This document shows positions 19,404-28,311 of a stretch of 64,000 nt of DNA, piece by piece. The translations under genes were made by a program, and so were the position numbers. The notes under the pieces are model-generated. The model ran no database searches, was not told the origin of the DNA, and saw only the letters and a list, made by a program, of their open reading frames with translations. This DNA comes from Mariniflexile jejuense. GTDB taxonomy: Bacteria; Bacteroidota; Bacteroidia; Flavobacteriales; Flavobacteriaceae. Location of the stretch: the NCBI RefSeq assembly GCF_042675665.1, contig NZ_JBHTJI010000001.1, forward strand, positions 1,984,001-2,048,000, written 5' to 3'. How positions within the stretch are numbered: position 1 is the stretch's first letter; the number at the start of each line of letters is the position of its first letter.

Positions 19404-20765
19404 TTATGGTTTAGTATAAGTTCTATCAAGCCAAGTTTTAGGAAGATGAACAATACAAATATTCATAGACTTATTATCTTTAGATAGCATTGCCGATTGT
19501 ATTTGAATTTTTGTTCCATCAGGACTAAATGATGGGTGTGGATGATCACTTGCTGTAACTTTATGTCCTGTTGTGAGCAGCATCATTTCTCTGGTATGTC
19601 TATCTATTAGGTAAACACTTCTAGAGAAGTCATCGCCAACAGCCCATCGCCCATCACTTGAACCGTTAACGTGCCACAAACCGCTTCCACTTGGTGTTTG
19701 TCCTGCAATAGTCATTTCTCTTGTTCGTAAATTAACAATAGCTAAACCTGTTGGTTTTTCACGAGTTCCTGATGGTCCCCAATTACTTTCTTGCCCCGGG
19801 TTTTCTGGATTTCTCACGCTGGTACTTTCTGTAACCTCCACAGGCTTTTCATTTAAAATATCTACTTTACGATGCCCCATAATTGCTATGGCTACTTCGT
19901 CTTTTGTTATAACGGCTTCGTGGGTTACCCATTCATAATCTGCCTCAGGATATAACGGACGTAAACCTGTGCCATCTGCCAATACTACCCAAGTACGCTG
20001 TGGTGATTTTCCGCCGGTTTCCCAACAAAAAACCAATTCACCAGATTTCCATGGATTGGTTTGTATATGACCTACTTGAAAAGGAACAGAAATTACATGT
20101 GTTGTTTCTCCTGTTTTAATATTCATTTTTGCAATTCCTGAAGGTCCTGCACCCATATTACGAGGTCCAAAATTTTCTTCAATTTTAACATTAAAGTCTA
20201 AATGTTTTGCCGCTGCTTCTTTTCCTGTTTTAAAATACACCCATTCTTCATCTGCATCGAGTGCTAAATCGCCGTTTGCTTTTATATTAGCTGGTGTTGT
20301 ACCACATATTCTTTCGTAATTTGAAACTGATTTCATTTTACCTGCTTCACTATCAGCAAAAACCTTTGCTAGATTTACTTCAATTATTTGCAAAACATCA
20401 TTCCCTGCATGCCTCATAAAATATAGCTTCATAGATTTTTGAGCAATATTTAGCATGCCACTATAACCACCTTCTGTAACTTGAATGATATCACCCGTAG
20501 CTTCATTCACTGCCATGGCTTCACCTTTTACCCTGTTTGACCTAAATATTAGCCATTTACCATCTGCCGTCCATTGCGGATGTGTTTGATAAATTTTAGA
20601 ATCTCCCATAGGTTTACTTGTTAAGAAAACTAATTTTGTTCCAGTTATAGAATCTACTATGATTCTCTTTTCAGATGGAAATCGTCTACCTATTTGACTG
20701 TAAAGTGATAAACTAAACAAAAAAAGACTTCCAGAAACTAATATTATATACTTGTTAATTTTCAT
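19404..20765 (-). CDS. PL22-family oligogalacturonate lyase-like beta-propeller
   Basis: A 453-residue exported protein (signal peptide to about residue 24, LSLYSQ) built of beta-propeller repeats such as THPQWTADGKWLIFRSNR. In oligogalacturonate lyases, the end of the propeller carries an HPHPSF motif and several His residues that hold a manganese ion. Here these appear as HPHPSFSPDG (His408, His410), His365 (WHVNGSSDG) and His282 (WVTHEA), the last matching the proposed catalytic His; Arg before TWVV corresponds to the substrate Arg. The Gln metal ligand seems absent (Ala/Ser region before SDH). It should cut unsaturated or short galacturonate oligosaccharides. Ulvan-lyase propellers (PL24/25) were considered but lack this HPHPSF ending, as far as I recall. 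Confidence 0.75.
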   Translation of the reverse strand: MKINKYIILVSGSLFLFSLSLYSQIGRRFPSEKRIIVDSITGTKLVFLTSKPMGDSKIYQTHPQWTADGKWLIFRSNRVKGEAMAVNEATGDIIQVTEGGYSGMLNIAQKSMKLYFMRHAGNDVLQIIEVNLAKVFADSEAGKMKSVSNYERICGTTPANIKANGDLALDADEEWVYFKTGKEAAAKHLDFNVKIEENFGPRNMGAGPSGIAKMNIKTGETTHVISVPFQVGHIQTNPWKSGELVFCWETGGKSPQRTWVVLADGTGLRPLYPEADYEWVTHEAVITKDEVAIAIMGHRKVDILNEKPVEVTESTSVRNPENPGQESNWGPSGTREKPTGLAIVNLRTREMTIAGQTPSGSGLWHVNGSSDGRWAVGDDFSRSVYLIDRHTREMMLLTTGHKVTASDHPHPSFSPDGTKIQIQSAMLSKDNKSMNICIVHLPKTWLDRTYTKP

Positions 20766-20790
20766 CTTACAGATTTTTATAGTGTTTAAA

Positions 20791-21795
20791 TTAAGGAATA
20801 AGTTTAATAAATACTGGTTTATTTCTATTACAAACTATTTCTCCATCAACGTATTCCAATTCGGCAACTTGTATAGAACTTCGTCTGGTTTCATAATTAT
20901 CTATATCTTTATTTGCGGGTGTTTTCCCTGGATGGGTAAAATAGAACACATAAGCTTTTTCACCTTGCACAATTACATCTGGATGTCCACCTTTAACCAT
21001 GTCATCTTCACCTGTACCAGGTATTTCTAAAATGTTTTTATCTTGTCGTTTCCAGTTAACAAAATCTTCTGAAGTATATACACCTAGACCTTTCCATGCA
21101 TCATTTACCATCCAGTTTTTGCCTTTCCATTTAAAAATTTTTGGCCCTTCTCCTCTATCTTTAATAACTTTTGTGCCACTATCTATCCAATTATACAAAT
21201 CGGGACTATCAGCATAATAAATAGATTTTCCATCATTTTCGTTATTGTAATACATACGCCAAGTACCGTTTGGCAACAGAAAAACGGAGGCATCAATACA
21301 GCGATCTGAAGCTAGATTTAATTTTGAATGAAACTTCCAATCGGTTAAATTACTGCTAGTTAGATGAATAATATAGCGTGGATGGTACCAATCTTCAAAA
21401 ATACCTGGAACAATGGTTAAGTACATATGATAAACACCTTTATACTCCATTACATCTGGTGCCCAATGCGTTACGTCTTTTATTTGATATTGAATATTGC
21501 ATGTGTCTTTATACGTCCAATGTGCGCCATCTTTAGATTTTGCAATACCAATTCGTGTACCATGTACCCAAGCTACGCCACTTGCTGCATCATCTTTAGC
21601 ACGTCTGTTGGTATAAAACATATACCAAGTTTTCTCCTTTTTATTCCAAATAATTGATGGATCGGCAGCACCATCAAAAATTGGATCTCGAAACAATGGT
21701 TTATCTGCAACATTTGTTTGAGTTTTATTGCTGTTTTGTGTTTTACATGATATGCAAACTAATATTAAAAGGATGTAAATGATTTTTAACTTCAT
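20791..21795 (-). CDS. GH43-like five-bladed beta-propeller glycosidase, lipoprotein
   Basis: A 334-residue lipoprotein (VCISCKTQ). The GH43-type acidic triad is visible: Asp45 in GAADPS as general base, an Asp in RCIDASVFLLPNG as pKa modulator, and Glu in GEGPKIFKW as acid. THWAPDVMEYKGVYHMYL and IIHLTSSNLTDWKFHS are typical blade motifs. GH43 members remove arabinose, xylose or galactose from side chains; which sugar cannot be told. It lies 25 bp upstream of the PL22 gene and 14 bp downstream of the sulfatase gene in one operon. Confidence 0.82.
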   Translation of the reverse strand: MKLKIIYILLILVCISCKTQNSNKTQTNVADKPLFRDPIFDGAADPSIIWNKKEKTWYMFYTNRRAKDDAASGVAWVHGTRIGIAKSKDGAHWTYKDTCNIQYQIKDVTHWAPDVMEYKGVYHMYLTIVPGIFEDWYHPRYIIHLTSSNLTDWKFHSKLNLASDRCIDASVFLLPNGTWRMYYNNENDGKSIYYADSPDLYNWIDSGTKVIKDRGEGPKIFKWKGKNWMVNDAWKGLGVYTSEDFVNWKRQDKNILEIPGTGEDDMVKGGHPDVIVQGEKAYVFYFTHPGKTPANKDIDNYETRRSSIQVAELEYVDGEIVCNRNKPVFIKLIP

Positions 21796-21809
21796 TAAAA
21801 TTTTGTTTT

Positions 21810-23210
21810 TTATTTTAAATCGACGTTAATTGTTTTATCGTCTTTATTAAATTGATTTTGCAATACTATTTTCAATTGAGATGCTATTACTGGATTTTGA
21901 TTTATAACATCATTCTTTTCTTCAGGATCTAACTCAATATTATAAAGTTGATAGCTTGCTGGAGACTTATCTTTAAATCTATTTCGTATTAGTTTCCAAG
22001 GTTTTTGTATTAAACTTTCCTGAATATGACCTCGTACATAAATGTTGTGCGTTGTTTCTTTTTTAGAATCTTGTATGGATGTCCAAACATTAACACCTTC
22101 AACTTGTTTAGGTATTTCGCTTTTTATTAATTTTAAAATTGTTGGCATTACATCTGTAATACTTATGTAATTTGAATTAATTTGAGCATGTAATTTATTT
22201 TTCCAATAGACTATAGCTGGTACACGAATAGCACCTTCATAATTAGATGTTTTCCAATCTCGCAAAGGATAATTGCTGCCTAATACTGGATTTGGTTTAA
22301 ATTTACCTCCATATTGATTTTCTGGATACCAGTTTTCCATGGCACCATTATCGCTTATAAAAATAACCATGGTATTTTCTTCTAAACCTTGTTTTTTTAA
22401 AGTTTCTAAAACCAATCCTATACTGCTATCCATGTGCGACATGGCTGCTGCAAAATCTCTTCTTGAACCGTTCTTAATGGTTTCAAGATAAGGTGCTTTC
22501 CATATATCTTCTTCTTGTAAAGGAAAGTGTGGTGCACTGTAAGCTAATTGAATATAGAAATTTTTTGAAACATCGCGCTTTTTTGTTATCCACTCAATGG
22601 TTTCTTTAGTAACTAAATCGGTTGTATGTCCTTCTTCTTCAATCATTTTATCATTTCTATACCAACTCGCATCGCCATTTTTATATTTGTGCGTGTATTG
22701 ATCTATTTGACCATGAAGAAAACCGTACGAATAATCAAAACCAAAGGCATTTGGCCCGTTGGAAATATCCAATCCTAAATGCCACTTCCCAAATAAAGCA
22801 GTTTGATAGTTTTGTTTTTTTAATGCTTGGGGTAGTGTTACTATTGAATCTGGTAACGTTTTTGTGCTTTTATCACTTATAGGCGCTACAATACCTATTC
22901 TACTAGCTGGCATGCCTGTTAATAGTGAAACACGTGATGGCGAACAGGTTGGATTCGCATAAAACCTATTAAGTTGCACACCTTTATTTGCTAAAAAATC
23001 AATGTTGGGTGTGTTTATTTCAGAACCGTTATAACCTACATCATTCCAACCAGCATCATCGGCTATTATAACTAGAATGTTTATGCCTTTTGTTGCTACT
23101 TTAGGCGTTTTGTGTTTCTCAATTTTATTACAGGCGTTTAAACATCCTATTAAACAGATTAAAAAAGCATAATTAAATACACTTATAAAATAAATCTTTT
23201 TTAGAAACAT
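21810..23210 (-). CDS. Family S1 sulfatase, lipoprotein-type signal
   Basis: A 466-residue sulfatase with an N-terminal membrane/lipoprotein signal (LNACNK). The formylglycine motif is Cys89 in CSPSRVSLLTG; metal-site motifs IIADDAGWNDVG, the GKWHLG strand and the FISDNGAMENW site are all present, so it appears catalytically intact. It needs a sulfatase-maturating enzyme, not found in this window. It opens the operon with GH43, PL22 and rhaM and is driven by direct-repeat module 2. Sulfatases are unusual in terrestrial pectin loci, so this one suggests a sulfated marine pectin-like or rhamnose-rich substrate. Confidence 0.92.
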   Translation of the reverse strand: MFLKKIYFISVFNYAFLICLIGCLNACNKIEKHKTPKVATKGINILVIIADDAGWNDVGYNGSEINTPNIDFLANKGVQLNRFYANPTCSPSRVSLLTGMPASRIGIVAPISDKSTKTLPDSIVTLPQALKKQNYQTALFGKWHLGLDISNGPNAFGFDYSYGFLHGQIDQYTHKYKNGDASWYRNDKMIEEEGHTTDLVTKETIEWITKKRDVSKNFYIQLAYSAPHFPLQEEDIWKAPYLETIKNGSRRDFAAAMSHMDSSIGLVLETLKKQGLEENTMVIFISDNGAMENWYPENQYGGKFKPNPVLGSNYPLRDWKTSNYEGAIRVPAIVYWKNKLHAQINSNYISITDVMPTILKLIKSEIPKQVEGVNVWTSIQDSKKETTHNIYVRGHIQESLIQKPWKLIRNRFKDKSPASYQLYNIELDPEEKNDVINQNPVIASQLKIVLQNQFNKDDKTINVDLK

Positions 23211-23234
23211 AGTTGGTTTATTAACTCTTTATTT

Positions 23235-23280
23235 CAAAGATATTTTATTGCCTTTTTAATTGTATCCTGTACTATACTGT
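23235..23280 (-). promoter_or_regulatory. Direct-repeat promoter module 2 (sulfatase operon)
   Basis: On the minus strand ACAGTATAG-T-ACAGGATAC (23280 to 23262), 19 bp, then TATCTTTG (23242 to 23235), a perfect TAnnTTTG. The sulfatase ATG is at 23210, leaving a leader of roughly 17-20 nt. Confidence 0.75.
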
Positions 23281-23293
23281 AAAATGTAATGAA

Positions 23294-23327
23294 AAAAGCA
23301 CTTGAATAAGTTTACTCAAGTGCTTTT
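23294..23327 (-). terminator. Rho-independent terminator after SusD of pair 3
   Basis: AAAAGCACTTGA (23294-23305) pairs with TCAAGTGCTTTT (23316-23327), a 12-bp perfect stem followed on the minus strand by TT then CATT. It lies 23 bp past the SusD stop and isolates that transcript from the sulfatase promoter just downstream. Confidence 0.85.
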
Positions 23328-23349
23328 GATATTAAATAAATTCTTTACA

Positions 23350-24888
23350 TTAATTATCGTACCCTGGATTTTGTTCATAAAGACCCGGTACAGCCAGCAT
23401 TTCTTGTAATGGCATTGGATATAATAAAGAATTTTTATCGATAGTACCAATACTGTTAGAAGCATCTTCTGCAGTTTTCCATGCATTCATAATGGTTATT
23501 GCATTTCCTGATCTAATTAAATCAAACCATCTGGTACCTTCTCCAAAAAATTCGGTTCTTCTGTGTTCAAATAACTGATCCAAAGTTACATTACTTGCAT
23601 CTCGAGCTAAGCCAGCTCGTTGTCTAACATCATTTACAATTGCATCAACATCGGCTTGTGAACCACCACCACCATGTAAGGTACACTCTGCCATTAACAT
23701 TAAGACATCTGTATAGCGCATCACAATAAAATCAACACCCCAATCTTCTCTACCATTTCCATATCTTGATGCATCTATATACTTTCTCACTACAGGTCTA
23801 TCTGTATAGGTTCCTAAATAAGTTCCTGAAGTAACAGTATAAGTATCAGCAATTCCAAAGATTCTTCTATTGTCAGTTAAACTTAATAGATTAAGTAGCG
23901 ATTCTGAAATAGGCCTGTATTCTAATGACCCTTGTTGGGATAAATTTAATGATGCAAAATATGGCTCATAACCTAACTCCACCATAAAATTACCCCCAAC
24001 TCCATTACCTGTATTTTGAGAATACGGAATAACCAAAACGTTTTCTTTGTTTGTATTTCCTTCTACTCTAAATATAGATTCATAACTTGAACCAAAGGCA
24101 TATAATCCACTTGACTTAATATCGTTTAATTGTTGATATGCCTTATCCCATTCATTTAGTCCTAGCATTGCACCGTCGATTCCGTAGTTAGGACTTGAGC
24201 GTGTCATATAAACCAAAGCTAATAAACCTTTTGCTCCATATTTTGTTACTCTACCAAAATTAGCTGCATCGTATGAAGGTGCTAGATTGTTTACGGCAAA
24301 TTGCAAATCTGAAAGAATTAAATCGTAAACCTCTGTTACTGCTGTTCTTTTTATTGAAGCTACTTCTTGAGGAGATAAAGTGTTTTTTATTAATGGCACT
24401 TTACCAAACCATCTTAACAAATCAAAATAACAAAATGCTCGAAGAAAACGGGCTTCTGCTTCCATATTTGTTCTGTCTGCTACGACTGGAATAACTTGTC
24501 CTCTCGCTTCTAATTGCTCTAATAACTGATTAGCTTTATAAATAGCATTATAATTACTAACATAAGCCTCTGTTACTAAAGAGTTTGAGCTTAGAGAAAC
24601 AAAAAAATTATTAATACCTTCCCAATCTCTTGAAGCTTGTGTTGTTGCATAAAAATTGTCTGATCTAGTTTCGCTTAGGTTTAAAACTCTACTAGGATAT
24701 CCATAGGTTCCTGTACCATGAAACGCTATGGAATAGGTAGCGTTTCTAGCTTGTATAAAATCATTCTGTGTAGAATAAAAATTCTCAGTAGTTCCTTCTG
24801 ACAAAGGAACTTGATTAAGTTCGTCTTCACACGATACTAAAATAAGTAATGCAAAAATATTTGCTATTAAATAAATATACTTTTTCAT
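23350..24888 (-). CDS. SusD/RagB family glycan-binding lipoprotein (pair 3)
   Basis: A 512-residue SusD homologue with lipobox ILVSCEDELNQVP and the N-terminal TENFYSTQNDFIQARNATYS helix. Later landmarks are NMEAEARFLRAFCYFDLLRWFG, DFIVMRYTDVLMLMAECTL and DQLFEHRRTEFFGEGTRWFDL. It follows its SusC by 7 bp. The protein resembles canonical Bacteroidota SusD more than the two in the first operon. Confidence 0.95.
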   Translation of the reverse strand: MKKYIYLIANIFALLILVSCEDELNQVPLSEGTTENFYSTQNDFIQARNATYSIAFHGTGTYGYPSRVLNLSETRSDNFYATTQASRDWEGINNFFVSLSSNSLVTEAYVSNYNAIYKANQLLEQLEARGQVIPVVADRTNMEAEARFLRAFCYFDLLRWFGKVPLIKNTLSPQEVASIKRTAVTEVYDLILSDLQFAVNNLAPSYDAANFGRVTKYGAKGLLALVYMTRSSPNYGIDGAMLGLNEWDKAYQQLNDIKSSGLYAFGSSYESIFRVEGNTNKENVLVIPYSQNTGNGVGGNFMVELGYEPYFASLNLSQQGSLEYRPISESLLNLLSLTDNRRIFGIADTYTVTSGTYLGTYTDRPVVRKYIDASRYGNGREDWGVDFIVMRYTDVLMLMAECTLHGGGGSQADVDAIVNDVRQRAGLARDASNVTLDQLFEHRRTEFFGEGTRWFDLIRSGNAITIMNAWKTAEDASNSIGTIDKNSLLYPMPLQEMLAVPGLYEQNPGYDN

Positions 24889-24895
24889 GTTTCGT

Positions 24896-27800
24896 TTAAT
24901 TAAAATTAATATTAAGTCCTACAACCAGTGACCTTGCTAATGGAGCTCCTCCATAATCTGCTGGCACAGGATATCTACTATCACTACTTCCCGATACATT
25001 ATTAGCTTCAGGGTTAAATCCACCATCATATTTATCCCAATAAAACCAGTTTTCAAAACTTAAATATAATCTTGCATTATCTATTCTGCTTAATGATTTT
25101 AGGGATTTTGTTAAATCATAACCTAATGTTATATTTCTAACACTCAAGTAATCTGATTTATATAACCAATCTGTATTAGGCACATAACCAAAATTTGTTT
25201 TCCAATTTCCTCTAATAGCTGGATCTACATCTATTGTGTTTTCAACAGCTCCCATACCTGTACGATTTAATGCTCTACCTAAAAGGCCATACACATAACC
25301 TCCGTTTTGACCTTCAACTAAAATATTTAAATCAAAATCTTTATATTTGAAGGTGTTTGTTATACCCCATGTATACTTTGGTGTTGGATTTCCAACATCA
25401 ACTCGGTCATCAGTTGTTATTTTACCATCTTTATTTTGATCCACATATCTTGGGTCTCCTAAAACTAAAGCTCTACCTCCCCAAGTAGTACCACCTGTAT
25501 CAATATCTGCTTGTGTAACTACACCATCTTGAACAATCGTAAAAATAGTATACATAGGTTTGCCCACTTCTAGTTTGTAAAATGGCACACCACCACCCCA
25601 ACTAGAGTTAATTTCAATTTTATCTTGATCTGGACCTAATGCTAAAACTTTATTTTCGTTATGGCTTATATTGGCTGATGTTTTCCATTGAAAATCTTTG
25701 GTACTAACATTTATCGAAGTTAACTCAAACTCCCAACCTTTATTTTCAACTTTTCCTACATTAGACAAATAACTCGTATAACCTGAAGATGCTAATGCTG
25801 GAACTTGTAATAACAAATCACTATTTACTTTTCTGTAATAATCAAAAACACCTGTTATTCTGTTTTTTAATATTCCAAAATCTAAACCAAAATCGGTAGT
25901 TTTAGATTCTTCCCAATGTAAATATGGATTTGGTATGCCAGAAACACCTTGCCCTAACCCAGTGGTACCACCTAAAGCATAATTGTAAGTTCCAAGGGTT
26001 GAAAATGCTGCATAATTACCAATGTTATTACTTCCATTAACACCAGAGCTTCCTCTAAGTTTTAACTCGCTTAACCAATTTACATCTTTCATAAAATCTT
26101 CTTCAGTAACACGCCATCCCAAAGAGATTGAAGGAAACGTTCCCCAACGTTGTTCAAATCCAAACTTTGATGAACCGTCTCGTCTGAGACTAGCAGAAAG
26201 TATGTACTTTTCTTTAAAGTTGTACTGAAGCCTTCCGAAGTATGAAATTTGAACATTTTTTTCAGAAGTTGTGTTACCCGTAGAACCGCTAGGCAATGTT
26301 TCAATTGTATAACTATTATATAGATTTCCTGATGACAACCCAGATCTAGTGATTTGATAAGCATTATATGATTGTCCTGCAAGTAAGGTGAAATTATGAT
26401 TATCACGTATTGTAGTATTATATGTTAATGTGTTTTCATTAACTATATTTTGACGTCTGTAAGTATTATAATTTCCTCTTATACTAGTTAAATTATCACT
26501 AGGTCTATATACTTCTGTTGTATTGTCAGAGTTATCAAAGTTAATACTACTCTTAATATTTAAATCCTTAATAACGTTATAACTAATATATGCAGAGGTT
26601 AGGTTTCTAAACATTGAATTCTTACCCTTTCTATCCAAAAGAGGAAGCTGATTTGTAGTACTACTTCCCCAAGCGTATCGTGTTGTGTACTTTTCTCCAT
26701 TTTCATTGGTAGCACTTTCAAAAACAGGTGTTGCACCTACTGTTCTATGCAAAATTTGGTCTTTACCCTCAACCCCAGGATCATTTTTTATAGAGTATGA
26801 AGGGGCTAAATTAATACCTATCTTTAGGTTTTCAGAAAAATTTATATCAACATTTGCTCTTGCTGAATATAAACTATAATCTGTACCAACAATATATCCT
26901 TTATTTTTTTGGTAATTACCCGAAACATAATAATTAACCATATCTGTAGCACCAGATGCTGATACTTGATAATTATTAAATTCTCCTCTCTTAAATATTA
27001 AATCTTGCCAATCTATATAATCCAATCCTGGATGCCCTGGAATATCCCATCTTGGGTCGTACATAAAACTTGTATTAAACTGATCTGGAGCAAGATCTGG
27101 ATTTCTAGCTGCATTGTACGTAGCTCTACGCTCATCAACTGTTTGGCTAGCAGATGCACCAGGAATACCTGAAGCTTCCCACTGAGTATCAATCATTATT
27201 TTAGCTCTTTCTATCCATTCCTCAGCTGTTAACATATCCATACGTTTAACCTCCTTAGATACTCCTGAATAAGTATTAAATGTAAACTTAGGTTTTCCTG
27301 TTTTACCTTTTTTAGTTGTAATTAATACAACTCCGTTGGAAGCTCTTGAACCATAAATTGCTGCTGCAGCTGCATCCTTTAAAATTTCAACAGATGCAAT
27401 ATCATTAGGATTCATATTATCTAATGGGCTACCATTTCCAAAACCACCACTACTAGAAGTACCTTCAGTGTGTATTGGAAATCCATCAATAACATACAAA
27501 GGTTCATTTCCTGCAGAGATGGAACCTGTACCACGAATATTAATACTGAATGGTTCACCTGGCAATCCAGAAGTTTGTTTAACACGAACACCTGCAATCT
27601 GACCTATAAGACCTTGGTCTACTCTAGAAATTGGTCTTTCAACAAAATTTTCAGTTTTAATGGATGATACTGCTCCTGTTGTCATGGTTCTTTTTTGAGT
27701 ACCATAACCTACAATAACAACTTCATCCAACTGTGCATTATCAGTTTCCAAAGAAACATTATAACTATTAGCTGAACCTACAAGCTTTTCTTGTGTTTTA

Positions 27801-28036
27801 AAACCCACATACGAAAAAACTAAGGTTTGTCCTACAGATGCAGTAATCGTGTAGTTCCCATCAAAGTCGGTACTAGCTCCTTTACTAGTTCCTTTTACAA
27901 TAACGTTTACCCCTGGTAAAGGAAGTTTCGACAGATCGGTTACTGTACCTGAAATCTGTTTTTCTTGAGCGTAACCAGATGCATACAATATAGTAAACAT
28001 TAGCATACTCATAAAAAAAGTTAATTTGTTTTTCAT
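24896..28036 (-). CDS. SusC-like TonB-dependent outer membrane transporter (pair 3)
   Basis: A 1046-residue SusC homologue starting at MKNKLTFF; an in-frame upstream ATG at 28075 would add 13 residues and run into the predicted -7 box, so it is rejected. After the signal peptide (ASGYAQ) come the CarboxypepD_reg-like domain (ISGTVTDLSKLPLPGVNVIV, STDFDGNYTI), the canonical LDEVVIVGYGTQKR segment, and plug motifs EPLYVIDGFPI and VEILKDAAAAAIYGSRASNG. The barrel ends with SLVVGLNINFN. Transcription comes from direct-repeat module 3. Confidence 0.96.
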   Translation of the reverse strand: MKNKLTFFMSMLMFTILYASGYAQEKQISGTVTDLSKLPLPGVNVIVKGTSKGASTDFDGNYTITASVGQTLVFSYVGFKTQEKLVGSANSYNVSLETDNAQLDEVVIVGYGTQKRTMTTGAVSSIKTENFVERPISRVDQGLIGQIAGVRVKQTSGLPGEPFSINIRGTGSISAGNEPLYVIDGFPIHTEGTSSSGGFGNGSPLDNMNPNDIASVEILKDAAAAAIYGSRASNGVVLITTKKGKTGKPKFTFNTYSGVSKEVKRMDMLTAEEWIERAKIMIDTQWEASGIPGASASQTVDERRATYNAARNPDLAPDQFNTSFMYDPRWDIPGHPGLDYIDWQDLIFKRGEFNNYQVSASGATDMVNYYVSGNYQKNKGYIVGTDYSLYSARANVDINFSENLKIGINLAPSYSIKNDPGVEGKDQILHRTVGATPVFESATNENGEKYTTRYAWGSSTTNQLPLLDRKGKNSMFRNLTSAYISYNVIKDLNIKSSINFDNSDNTTEVYRPSDNLTSIRGNYNTYRRQNIVNENTLTYNTTIRDNHNFTLLAGQSYNAYQITRSGLSSGNLYNSYTIETLPSGSTGNTTSEKNVQISYFGRLQYNFKEKYILSASLRRDGSSKFGFEQRWGTFPSISLGWRVTEEDFMKDVNWLSELKLRGSSGVNGSNNIGNYAAFSTLGTYNYALGGTTGLGQGVSGIPNPYLHWEESKTTDFGLDFGILKNRITGVFDYYRKVNSDLLLQVPALASSGYTSYLSNVGKVENKGWEFELTSINVSTKDFQWKTSANISHNENKVLALGPDQDKIEINSSWGGGVPFYKLEVGKPMYTIFTIVQDGVVTQADIDTGGTTWGGRALVLGDPRYVDQNKDGKITTDDRVDVGNPTPKYTWGITNTFKYKDFDLNILVEGQNGGYVYGLLGRALNRTGMGAVENTIDVDPAIRGNWKTNFGYVPNTDWLYKSDYLSVRNITLGYDLTKSLKSLSRIDNARLYLSFENWFYWDKYDGGFNPEANNVSGSSDSRYPVPADYGGAPLARSLVVGLNINFN

Positions 28037-28062
28037 GTAATTTAGTTTAGTAATTATAAAAC

Positions 28063-28108
28063 CAAATCTATCCAATACAAATTCTAAGTGTATCCTGTGC
28101 TTACCTGC
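28063..28108 (-). promoter_or_regulatory. Direct-repeat promoter module 3 (SusCD pair 3)
   Basis: Minus strand GCAGGTAAG-C-ACAGGATAC (28108 to 28090), 19 bp, then TAGATTTG (28070 to 28063), an exact TAnnTTTG. The SusC ATG at 28036 is 26 nt beyond the -7 box. Confidence 0.75.
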
Positions 28109-28211
28109 TTAAAATAATATGTTAAATTTTTTACAAAAAAAATAAATGATGCAAGTGACTGATTTTCATGTATTTAAATGTTATGGAAAAAATTAAAAAA
28201 AAAATACTTAA

Positions 28212-28225
28212 TGTTATCGATTAAA
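28212..28225. promoter_or_regulatory. LacI-type operator between SusC pair 3 and GH28
   Basis: TGTTATCGATTAAA agrees with TGTAATCGATTACA at 12 of 14 positions. It lies 22 bp upstream of the direct repeat of module 4, between two divergent direct-repeat promoters, and could let the LacI protein affect both. No -7 box adjoins it, so this is weaker than the sites at 52497 and 60848. Confidence 0.5.
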
Positions 28226-28247
28226 TTTCGAGTGTTTAAATTACCAA

Positions 28248-28293
28248 ACAAGACACCACAGGATAGCAATTACTAGTATTGTAATTATTTTTA
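28248..28293 (+). promoter_or_regulatory. Direct-repeat promoter module 4 (GH28 gene)
   Basis: ACAAGACAC-C-ACAGGATAG at 28248-28266, 19 bp, then TATTTTTA at 28286-28293 (seven of eight positions of TAnnTTTG-type). The upstream half-site is the most divergent of the set while the downstream half is perfect. The GH28 ATG is at 28312. Confidence 0.7.
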
Positions 28294-28311
28294 AAAATTA
28301 AAAATATACAA

